This document shows, in pieces, positions 1-5,150 of a stretch of 7,343 bases of DNA. A program made the translations under genes and the position numbers. The notes beneath the pieces are model-generated. The model did no database searches, had not been told where the DNA came from, and saw nothing but the letters and a program-made list of their open reading frames with translations. Source of the stretch: JANNGZ01 sp031404155 (GTDB lineage: Bacteria > Pseudomonadota > Gammaproteobacteria > Burkholderiales > Burkholderiaceae_C); the NCBI GenBank assembly GCA_031404155.1, contig JANNGZ010000315.1, positions 1-7,343 on the forward strand, in the 5' to 3' direction. Position 1 is the first letter of the stretch; every line of letters starts with the position of its first letter.

Positions 1-404
1 GCATCGTGCACGTCGGCGACAGCCGCGCCTATCTGTACCGGGATGGCCAGTTGCACCAGCTCACGAAGGACCACACGCTGATTGCCGAACTGGTCCGCAG
101 CGGCGCGATCACCGAAGACCAGGCGGCCACGCACCACCTGCGCCACGTCATCGTCAACGTCATCGGCGGCCCCGAAATCGGCGTCAAGGTCGAAGCCCGC
201 GCCCTGGTCATCCAGGCCGGCGACCGCGTGCTGCTCTGTTCGGATGGGTTGACCGAGATGCTGAAGGGCGAGGCGATCATGGCCGTGCTCGAGGCCGAGC
301 CGCTACCGGAAAATGCCGCAAGAGCGCTGGTGGCACAGGCCAACGACGCCGGCGGCCGCGACAACATCACGGTGCTGATCGCGCGGGTCGATCCCCACAA
401 GTAG
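1..404 (+). CDS. PP2C-family protein serine/threonine phosphatase, C-terminal part
   Basis: This is the 3' part of a metal-dependent (PPM/PP2C) phosphatase that removes phosphate from Ser/Thr in cytoplasmic proteins. The reading frame is open to the left edge (first full codon at 3), so the true start and the N-terminal metal-binding motifs lie outside the window. What remains shows the family order: HVGDSRAYL near the edge, LLCSDGLTEML about 75 residues later, and GGRDNITVLIARV just before the TAG stop. The aspartates of GDSR, SDG and GRDN are the expected conserved and metal-coordinating positions. About 133 residues are visible, roughly half of a typical 240-260 residue bacterial domain. 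Such enzymes often sit beside a Ser/Thr kinase or an FHA-domain gene and act as the antagonist of that kinase. Any such partner would be to the left, so this is not shown here. The GTG at 6 is internal, not the start. Confidence 0.93.
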   Translation, partial: IVHVGDSRAYLYRDGQLHQLTKDHTLIAELVRSGAITEDQAATHHLRHVIVNVIGGPEIGVKVEARALVIQAGDRVLLCSDGLTEMLKGEAIMAVLEAEPLPENAARALVAQANDAGGRDNITVLIARVDPHK

Positions 405-520
405 GACGGCGCCTTACGGGAGGCCGATCGCCGTGAGAAAGCAGAAGTTGACGGCGGCGATGAACGGGGGGCACCGGTCCGCCCCGGCAACGACTTCTTC
501 TCGGCGCTGAACCTTGAACG

Positions 521-540
521 TCGTATGACTTCGTATGACT
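521..540. repeat. 10-bp perfect tandem duplication
   Basis: TCGTATGACT occurs twice head to tail with no mismatch, in gene-free DNA. This is probably a small slippage duplication. No function is suggested. Confidence 0.8.
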
Positions 541-660
541 CCTGGGGGTCGAGGGCTGCCAACCGATCCCGCGCAGCGAGCGACCGGTGTCCGCAGGTTG
601 CCGACGCCCGCAGTGCGCCGTGCGATGGTTCCTTCGTGGCCGGAAGTGAGGTTCGAGAGT

Positions 661-679
661 GCGCTTGCTGCCCAAGCGC
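661..679 (-). terminator. Hairpin just after the secreted-protein gene, possible terminator
   Basis: A perfect 7-bp inverted repeat, GCGCTTG-(5 nt)-CAAGCGC, starts six bases beyond the TGA of the minus-strand gene ending at 686. Its position fits a transcription end or an mRNA 3'-stabilising stem. No T run follows on either strand, so a classical intrinsic terminator is not shown. It could serve both convergent genes. Confidence 0.35.
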
Positions 680-685
680 GCGCGA

Positions 686-1078
686 TCAGCGGCGTTCCCG
701 TCGGGCAGTGGCCCGGTCTGCCGCCGCGGCGACATCGGCGACGCTGAACGGCGCCACGCGCGCGGCGTCGGCCCAATCGGCAACCTCGTCTTGCGAGCAG
801 TCCCAGTTCTTGCCGAACAGCGGCAGCCCCTGCTCGCACATCCACAGTGCGTAGCGGGCCGAGGCGGGGTGGCCGATCTGGGCCAGTGCGATGAAGCGCC
901 CATAGGCCTCCGGGAAGCGCCCGGCGCGGAAGGACTCCAACGCCAGCGCGTGCATGCGCTCGGCGTGGCTCGGCGGCGACGCCGCCAGCGCCGTGCTCGT
1001 CGTCAGCAGGGCCATCGCCGCCGCGCTCAGCAGCGGCGCTAGTGCCGCGCTCCAGCCGGTCGAATCGTTCCCATACAT
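686..1078 (-). CDS. Small exported protein of unknown function with a TPR/Sel1-like helical segment
   Basis: A 130-residue protein. Residues 9-32 form a hydrophobic stretch rich in Ala and Leu, ending in TALA-AS. This is a good Sec signal peptide with predicted cleavage near residue 32, so the mature part of about 98 residues should be periplasmic or secreted. Residues 38-83 (motifs HAERMHALALESF, RFPEAYGRFIALA, ARYALWMCEQG) resemble the paired helices of TPR or Sel1 repeats: small residues at fixed spacing and an EA-Y signature. Two cysteines (81 and 94) could form a disulphide after export. The C-terminus is Ala/Arg-rich and probably disordered. The ATG is supported by a GGGAG ribosome-binding site (1085-1089), six bases upstream, placed in the 13-bp gap after the membrane-protein gene; the two are therefore probably one transcript. 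I do not recognise a characterised homologue, so the role is unknown. Confidence 0.8.
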   Translation of the reverse strand: MYGNDSTGWSAALAPLLSAAAMALLTTSTALAASPPSHAERMHALALESFRAGRFPEAYGRFIALAQIGHPASARYALWMCEQGLPLFGKNWDCSQDEVADWADAARVAPFSVADVAAAADRATARRERR

Positions 1079-1091
1079 GGCAGTCTCCCGT

Positions 1092-1451
1092 TCAGGCAGG
1101 CCAGAGGCGAAAGATCACGATCAACACCAGCGTGGCCGCGCACATCGCCGCGTTCACGAGGTTGACGAACACGGCGCGGTTGCACTGCCGGCCGTTGTGC
1201 TCGTGCAGCCAGGCCGCCATCGTCAGGTTCGCGCCCAGCCAGGTACCCCAGGTCAGCAGCGAGTGCTGGCTCGAGTCCTGCTGTTCGGCGATGAGCCAGA
1301 GCGTGGGCAGGTACGACAGCGCCCTCACCGAACTGAAGAAGGTGAAGGCCCATGTCAGCACGACCAGGTAGCGCTGACGCGTGAACGACCGCTGCCGCGG
1401 CGCGTGAGGTGGCCAGCAGTCAGCGGCGGTGGTGTGTCCATCGGGGGTCAT
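1092..1451 (-). CDS. Small inner-membrane protein of unknown function, three predicted helices
   Basis: A 119-residue protein. The first 27 residues are polar and basic (RQRSFTRQR), likely cytoplasmic. They are followed by three hydrophobic segments: about 28-54 (YLVVLTWAFTFF...LPTLWLI), 65-82 (LLTWGTWLGANLTMAAWL) and 93-115 (AVFVNLVN...LVLIVIF). By the positive-inside rule the N-terminus is inside. The loop between helices 2 and 3 carries HEHNGRQCNR. No catalytic or transport motif is visible. It lies 13 bp upstream of the signal-peptide protein in the same direction, so the two products may act together at the envelope; that is an inference from spacing only. The ATG at 1451 is the only ATG that gives an N-terminus before helix 1. 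Its Shine-Dalgarno is weak (AGGG about 11 bases upstream), so the exact start is less certain than the gene. Confidence 0.78.
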   Translation of the reverse strand: MTPDGHTTAADCWPPHAPRQRSFTRQRYLVVLTWAFTFFSSVRALSYLPTLWLIAEQQDSSQHSLLTWGTWLGANLTMAAWLHEHNGRQCNRAVFVNLVNAAMCAATLVLIVIFRLWPA

Positions 1452-1743
1452 GGGTGCGGGACCCTGTGCCCGACCCCAACGGTAGGGAGGTCTGTGTGCT
1501 CAGCCTGTGGCCTGCGCCTCCTCACGGTCATCGGTCTCAGGTACAACGGCAGCGTGCTGTATGGTTTTTTCGTCGTGCCGTGAGTTCGCTGCCTGTCTGT
1601 GCGTTCAGCGGGTGCCGACTCGTACCGCGAACGAGCGGCGCCAAGGCGATGTGCACAGAGCGCGGCCGAGAGCATGTCCGCGGAGCCGACGTTCAAGGCG
1701 TCAATTCGACCCAAAGAAGTCACCGTTAACGTCCGCTTTGTGC
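1452..1743. other. Gene-free stretch upstream of the small membrane-protein unit
   Basis: This lies between the methyltransferase stop and the start of the membrane protein, both on the minus strand, so it should contain the promoter of the small two-gene unit. I could not place a convincing -35/-10 pair. Positions 1674-1740 contain a set of words (ATGTCCGC, CGTTCAAGG, TCGACCCAAAG, CGTCCGCTTT on the plus strand) that recurs in the same order at 4696-4850. A T6 run is present near 1564. Open frames crossing it are shadows without recognisable motifs. Confidence 0.55.
1674..1740 (-). repeat. Degenerate intergenic element, copy 1
   Basis: Read on the minus strand, it contains AAAGCGGACG, TTTGGGTCGA, CCTTGAACG and GCGGACAT in this order. 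The same four modules occur in the same order and orientation in the gap after the LysR gene (4696-4850), where the middle spacer is much longer. It is non-coding in both places. It resembles a decayed intergenic repeat, and I make no functional claim. Confidence 0.45.
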
Positions 1744-2553
1744 TCACGGCACCGTACCTTTCACAACCCACGCCGTAGCGGCGTACGAACGCCGCCCGTC
1801 GGACTCGCCATCCAAGTACGCCAGTCGCACCGCCTCACGCAAGCGCGCTGCGCCTTCGGAGCCAAGGCCACCGACGTATTCGGCGACCGGACCCTCCTTG
1901 CCTTCAACAGGTACCCAGAAGTCGACAAACGACTCGAACTCCATCCGGATCGTGACCGACTCCTGTACGACGTTGCTCAGTCCGACGTCGGACCATACGC
2001 GCGCCAGCTCGCCGGGGCGGCTCAGCGGTCGCGTGCACGCCGCTGCTCTCTCGCGACGGCCCGCCTCGTCCAGCATCGCGGCCGCGTCGAGGATCAGACG
2101 CAGTGCCACGAAGCCGCCTCGCGTATCCCACGTCGTAGCCGCGACCGTGCCGCCGCGTCGCGTCACTCGGCACATCTCCTGCACGGCAAGCTCGGCACGC
2201 GGCACGAATTGCAGTGCGAGCATGGCGAAGGCGTGATCGAAGTGCTCGGCTGAGAACGGCAGCGCGCGGGCATCGCCGATCTGGAACGTCAGGCGAGCGT
2301 CGGCGCTGCGGCGCCTCGCGTACTCCACATAGGCCGCGCACACATCGATTCCATGGGCACTGACAAGCTCCGGATCCTGTTGCGCCAGGAACAAGGCCAG
2401 GTTGCCAGTCCCGCATCCCACATCGAGCACTCGACCCGCTTTGCCGATGTGGGCGAACTCGACGAAGAGCGGAGCGAGGCGCCGGCTCCATCGGCCCATC
2501 TGCAGTTCGTAGCCGTCGCCATCCGCGGCGGCGAAAGTCGAGACGCTGGACAT
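1744..2553 (-). CDS. Class I SAM-dependent methyltransferase (UbiE/Methyltransf_11-like)
   Basis: A 269-residue soluble protein with the Rossmann-like methyltransferase fold. Motif I is RVLDVGCGTGNLAL (41-54), which binds S-adenosylmethionine. The acidic residue after strand beta2 is D70 in HGID and should contact the ribose. GDARALPF (93-100) is the adenine-contact region, and HFDHAFAMLALQFV (104-117) is the post-II strand of the UbiE/COQ5 type. RRGGTVAATTWD (132-143) is the usual turn after helix D. The C-terminal third (about 145-265) would form the substrate cap and gives no clue to substrate, so small-molecule methylation is only an inference. The start has no clear Shine-Dalgarno; an A6 run lies just upstream. 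The gene follows the Bug-protein gene by 63 bp in the same direction, so it is probably co-transcribed. Those 63 bp are open in the methyltransferase frame up to the Bug TAG. Confidence 0.92.
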   Translation of the reverse strand: MSSVSTFAAADGDGYELQMGRWSRRLAPLFVEFAHIGKAGRVLDVGCGTGNLALFLAQQDPELVSAHGIDVCAAYVEYARRRSADARLTFQIGDARALPFSAEHFDHAFAMLALQFVPRAELAVQEMCRVTRRGGTVAATTWDTRGGFVALRLILDAAAMLDEAGRRERAAACTRPLSRPGELARVWSDVGLSNVVQESVTIRMEFESFVDFWVPVEGKEGPVAEYVGGLGSEGAARLREAVRLAYLDGESDGRRSYAATAWVVKGTVP

Positions 2554-2616
2554 CGAGGCTTTTTTGGCGGGCGCAGTGACGCAGGTTGCATCGACCCCAA
2601 GCGCGGCCTGCGCAGG

Positions 2617-3585
2617 CTATTGCGCCTTCAACCCAGTGGCCTTCACCAGCGCGGCATTGATGTCGATTTCCTTTCGCACCAGAGCGTCGAACTCGGCTGG
2701 CGTCATGTCCAGGGGATCGACGCCGAGCCCCGCCAACTTCTCGCGAACTTTGGGCTCCTGTAGCGCTCTGACCGTCTCGCGGTGCAACTTGTCGACGATT
2801 GCTCGCGGTGTCTTCGCCGGAACGAACACTCCGAACCACATCGGGTATTCCGCGTCGGTGAAGCCGGCCTGGCGAAGCGTCGGCACCTCGGGCAGCGAGG
2901 GCGAGCGCGCCTCGCCGTTCACCGCAAGCGCCACGAGTTTGCCTGCGCGGATGTGCGGCAAGGCGGCTCCGAGCGCGATGAACGCGAAGTCGATCCGTCC
3001 CGCGATCACTTCACTCATCGCTTCGGCACCGCCCTTGAACGGCACGTGCGTCGCGGCCACACCGGCGCTCAACCGGAAGCGCTCCGCGCTGAGGTGCGAA
3101 GCGGAACCCACGCCGGGCGACGAGAAGTTGAACGCGCCTGGCTTCGCCTTCGCCGTTGCGGCGAGGTCGGCCGCGGTCCGAAAGCCGCGCTCCGGCGGCG
3201 CCACGAGCACGAAGGGCGTGAGGCCAAGCGGGATGACTGCCGCAAAGTCGCGTGCCGGGTGATAGTCGAGGTTTGGGTACAGCGATGGGGCGATGGCGTG
3301 GGCAGCCGAGTTCACGAGCAGCGTGTAGCCGTCGGGCTCGGAGCGCGCGACGGCGCTTGCCCCCATGGTCTGACCCGCGCCTGGACGGTTCTCGACCACG
3401 ACGGGCTGCCCGACCTGTGTGGCGAGTTGCTCGAACACGAGCCGCGGCCCCACGTCGATGACGCTTCCGGGCGTGATCGGCACGATCACCTTCATCGGCC
3501 GGGATGGCCAGGCTTCGGCGTAGAGCGTTACGGCTGGCAGGCCGAGTGCGAGTGCTGTCAGGCATCGCGCAAGCGTTCGGGTCAT
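2617..3585 (-). CDS. Bug-type (tripartite tricarboxylate transporter) periplasmic substrate-binding protein
   Basis: A 322-residue protein of the Bug/TctC family, which captures carboxylates and related small ligands in the periplasm. Residues 1-23 form a Sec signal peptide (basic MTRTLAR, then a Leu/Ala core, cleavage near LYA-EAW). The mature N-terminus WPSRPMKVIVP is the family hallmark. Other signatures are VVVENRPGAGQTMGA (62-76), PDGYTLL (84-90), THVPFKGGAEAM (179-190), the GRIDFAF region (196-202), GKLVALAV (215-222) and LPEVPTLRQAG (231-241). The binding loop reads PGSVIDVGPR; D44 matches the conserved aspartate. Length is normal. The frame is open far upstream, to 4206, but that part is antisense to the LysR gene; the start at 3585 is fixed by the signal peptide and a GAGGA motif (3590-3594). 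No TctA or TctB membrane gene is in the window, as is common for orphan Bug proteins. The gene is divergent from a LysR regulator, which probably controls it. Confidence 0.95.
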   Translation of the reverse strand: MTRTLARCLTALALGLPAVTLYAEAWPSRPMKVIVPITPGSVIDVGPRLVFEQLATQVGQPVVVENRPGAGQTMGASAVARSEPDGYTLLVNSAAHAIAPSLYPNLDYHPARDFAAVIPLGLTPFVLVAPPERGFRTAADLAATAKAKPGAFNFSSPGVGSASHLSAERFRLSAGVAATHVPFKGGAEAMSEVIAGRIDFAFIALGAALPHIRAGKLVALAVNGEARSPSLPEVPTLRQAGFTDAEYPMWFGVFVPAKTPRAIVDKLHRETVRALQEPKVREKLAGLGVDPLDMTPAEFDALVRKEIDINAALVKATGLKAQ

Positions 3586-3642
3586 CGTGTCCTCGCCGGT
3601 CAGTGATTGGAAGGCGTTGCGTGGATCGCAGGTGTTGGCAAG

Positions 3643-3672
3643 AGAGTAGGCACGCTGGGCCGCTTGGTCCAA
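3643..3672 (-). promoter_or_regulatory. Candidate sigma-70 promoter of the Bug-protein gene
   Basis: On the minus strand TTGGAC (3667-3672) and TACTCT (3643-3648) are separated by 18 bp. The -35 is a fair match and the -10 a poor one, as is usual for activator-dependent promoters. It would give a leader of about 50 bases before the ATG at 3585. The call comes from pattern matching only. Confidence 0.3.
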
Positions 3673-3685
3673 TACATAGTTGCGC

Positions 3686-3714
3686 TTGCGATCGATGCCG
3701 GATCGGCATATACA
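3686..3714 (+). promoter_or_regulatory. Candidate promoter of the LysR gene, overlapping its operator
   Basis: TTGCGA (3686-3691) and TATACA (3709-3714) each match four of six sigma-70 consensus bases with the ideal 17-bp spacing. Transcription would then begin about seven bases after the -10, at or next to the ATG at 3721. This agrees with the lack of any Shine-Dalgarno there. The dyad at 3695-3709 fills the spacer, so a bound regulator would block polymerase. Confidence 0.35.
3695..3709. promoter_or_regulatory. LysR-type operator: perfect dyad with T-N11-A
   Basis: ATGCCG-GAT-CGGCAT is a perfect inverted repeat with 6-bp arms. Its inner part, T3696 to A3708, has exactly the T-N11-A spacing that LysR-type regulators recognise. 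It lies in the divergent intergenic region between the LysR gene and its probable target, 11 bp before the LysR start. This position suits autorepression. Regulation of the Bug gene from the same site is plausible but the site is about 110 bp from that start, so a second, weaker site nearer the target promoter would be expected; I did not see one. Confidence 0.6.
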
Positions 3715-3720
3715 CCCTCC

Positions 3721-4674
3721 ATGGATCTCAGGCATGCGCGCACTTTCGTCACGGTGGCCGATGTGGGCACCGTCTCCAAGGCAGCAGTGCGGCTGCACGT
3801 GGCTCAGCCGGCACTCTCGCGGCAGATTGCCAATCTCGAGCAAGAGCTCGGATTCCGGCTTTTCGACCGGGTAGGACGGCGCCTCATGCTGACAAGTGAA
3901 GGCGAACAGTTGCTCGAAGGCTGCCGTCACCTCCTGAGCAGCGCCGACTCGTTGCGCGAGCGTGCACGCCTGCTGGTCGGCGGCGAGACCGGCAAGTTGA
4001 AGGTCGCCGCGTCCCCACAATTCATCGAAGGCGTGATGGCGGGCTTCCTGCACAGCTATCGCGAGCGGTACCCTAACGTGCACGTGACGGTGATCGAGGC
4101 AATCGCATGGCCCGACACGCTCGCAATGCTTGAACGAGGCGAAATCCATTTCGGCCAGAACCTGCTGCGCGCGGTCAACCCCGGCGACACCCGCTTTGCC
4201 GCGCATCCGCTGGAAGTGGTCGACATGCTTGCCGTCGCTCGCGAGCCTTTCGCAGCTTCAGGGCAAGCGGGCTTGGACATTGGACGCCTCGCTGCGCAGC
4301 CGCTCCTTGTGCTCGATACCAGTTTCGTATCCCGCCGCACGTTCGACGCCACCTGCAGGCTGGCAGGCGTCGAGCCGAATATCGTGTTCGAGAGTCGGAC
4401 ACCGCACACGCTGCTGGCGATGGCCGAGCACGGCCACGGGATCGCCGTTGTTCCGTCGGCTGTGCAGACGAACCGGTACGCGCTGAATGTGATCGGCGTG
4501 ACCTACAGGGGCGAGCCGCTGCAAGAGCGGTTGGCCGTTTTCCGGGACGCCCGGCGCGCGCTGCCGCCGTACGCCGCCGCCTTCTGCGACATGCTGGCGG
4601 AGTACACCCGCGAGGTGCTTCCGCTCTCGCAGCCGACAGCACGCAAGCGCCGAAAGCTCGTCAACCCTGCGTAG
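3721..4674 (+). CDS. LysR-type transcriptional regulator, divergent from the Bug gene
   Basis: A 317-residue cytoplasmic regulator of standard LysR length. The N-terminal winged helix-turn-helix is clear: MDLRHARTFVTVADVGTVSK begins the domain, and the recognition region KAAVRLHVAQPALSRQIANL (20-39) and LGFRLFDR (43-50) follow with the typical LTSEGEQLL end (57-65). A linker helix (about 66-88) leads to the periplasmic-binding-protein-like effector domain, from GKLKVAASPQ (91-100) to about 297; AMAEHGHGIAVVPS (233-246) is the usual conserved loop and strand. The basic tail ARKRRK (307-312) is unusual but minor. The frame is open from 3607, but the family N-terminus fixes the ATG at 3721. No Shine-Dalgarno precedes it. 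It probably senses a small carboxylate or a product of its metabolism and controls the divergent binding protein; the ligand cannot be read from sequence. Confidence 0.95.
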   Translation: MDLRHARTFVTVADVGTVSKAAVRLHVAQPALSRQIANLEQELGFRLFDRVGRRLMLTSEGEQLLEGCRHLLSSADSLRERARLLVGGETGKLKVAASPQFIEGVMAGFLHSYRERYPNVHVTVIEAIAWPDTLAMLERGEIHFGQNLLRAVNPGDTRFAAHPLEVVDMLAVAREPFAASGQAGLDIGRLAAQPLLVLDTSFVSRRTFDATCRLAGVEPNIVFESRTPHTLLAMAEHGHGIAVVPSAVQTNRYALNVIGVTYRGEPLQERLAVFRDARRALPPYAAAFCDMLAEYTREVLPLSQPTARKRRKLVNPA

Positions 4675-4695
4675 TGCTTGATGCAGCCGGCGCGA

Positions 4696-4850
4696 ATGTC
4701 CGCTCTAAGGCGACCCCCAAACGGCCGTTCAAGGCCGCGACTGCCAGTTTGAGGCAGGACCGGGAAGCTGCCGCACAGGTAGACCAGGTCGAACGACCGC
4801 TGCCGAAGACTGACCGCGGCACGAGTCGACCCTAAAGAGACCGTCGCTTT
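4696..4850 (-). repeat. Degenerate intergenic element, copy 2
   Basis: Read on the minus strand it contains AAAGCGACG, TTTAGGGTCGA, CCTTGAACG and GCGGACAT, the same order as copy 1 at 1674-1740. It has further related words (GTCGTTCGAC, TTTGGGGGTCGC) inside a longer spacer. It appears to be a mosaic of short GTCGA-containing units. Confidence 0.45.
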
Positions 4851-4957
4851 ACTGATCTCATTGCCACGAAGCGGCTGCTCGGTCCCACGCCGTAGCCCTG
4901 CGCACATGTGCAGCCAGTCCTCACGAACAACGTCCCCAAGGTGCTGGTGTTGCGCGC

Positions 4958-4976
4958 CCGCACTCGATCAGTGCGG
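4958..4976 (+). terminator. Perfect 7-bp hairpin, weak terminator candidate
   Basis: CCGCACT-(CGATC)-AGTGCGG is a perfect inverted repeat in gene-free DNA. On the plus strand it is followed by CTTGTTTG, a poor T run. It is 283 bp after the LysR stop, which is far for that gene's terminator. It could instead limit read-through between the two convergent transcripts. Confidence 0.3.
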
Positions 4977-5150
4977 CTTGTTTGGGAGTGGGTGACTCTA
5001 TGGTTCGACAAGTGCAATACGACTCTCTTGGCGCCACATGGCCACATGATTCCGGCAAAGCCAGATCATCAAGTGATGCGGCCGTGTCATGCCTTCTATT
5101 GCCCTGATCTGTAGGCGGCATTGGCTGCACTGCGAGCAGATCAGCTCAGC

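Larger units (their letters stand above)
405..685. other. Gene-free stretch between convergent genes
   Basis: This lies between the stops of the phosphatase (+) and the secreted protein (-). Open frames crossing it (for example 414-845 minus) have arginine-rich, low-complexity translations without recognisable motifs, and they overlap the real gene at 686-1078, so I do not call them. It holds a perfect 10-bp tandem duplication (TCGTATGACT twice, 521-540), a 7-bp hairpin at 661-679, and the words CCTTGAACG (512-520) and TGGGGGTCG (543-551) that recur in the other two gaps. A weak GC stem (465-469 with 482-486) about 60 bp after the phosphatase stop has no T run. Confidence 0.6.
4675..5150. other. 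Gene-free stretch between the LysR gene and the TPR protein gene
   Basis: This lies between two convergent stops. No open frame here looks real: the candidates (4503-4907 minus, 4832-5047 minus, 4908-5114 plus) lack recognisable motifs or overlap each other. The left part (4696-4850) carries the modules shared with 1674-1740. The middle has a perfect 7-bp hairpin (4958-4976). The right part, about 4977-5115, looks less GC-rich than its surroundings and contains an 8-bp direct repeat, GCCACATG twice (5033-5048). Confidence 0.6.

Noticed and set aside
414..845. Minus-strand 143-codon frame between the phosphatase and the secreted protein
   Set aside because: It is arginine-rich with no recognisable domain and overlaps the signal-peptide gene on the same strand in another frame.
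1507..2253. Plus-strand 248-codon frame
   Set aside because: It is largely antisense to the methyltransferase; its translation is Arg/Ala-rich without motifs, typical of shadows in GC-rich DNA.
1904..2839. Minus-strand 311-codon frame overlapping two genes
   Set aside because: It is out of frame with both the methyltransferase and the Bug protein, which have clear family motifs.
2782..3606. Plus-strand 274-codon frame
   Set aside because: It is fully antisense to the Bug-protein gene, with low-complexity Arg/Gly-rich translation.
3607..3720. N-terminal extension of the LysR frame
   Set aside because: LysR proteins begin with the MDLRHxRTF type of sequence found at 3721; the extra 38 codons do not resemble the family and overlap the operator region.
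3586..4206. Upstream extension of the Bug-protein frame to 4206
   Set aside because: It is antisense to the well-supported LysR gene, and the signal peptide fixes the start at 3585.
1383..4805. 15-base word GAACGACCGCTGCCG present at 1383-1397 and 4791-4805
   Set aside because: The first copy is inside the membrane-protein gene and the match does not extend; in GC-rich DNA this can be chance.
5016..5033. Resemblance to the T7 phage promoter (AATACGACTC)
   Set aside because: Only the first ten bases match; the initiation half of the promoter is wrong and no phage genes are near.
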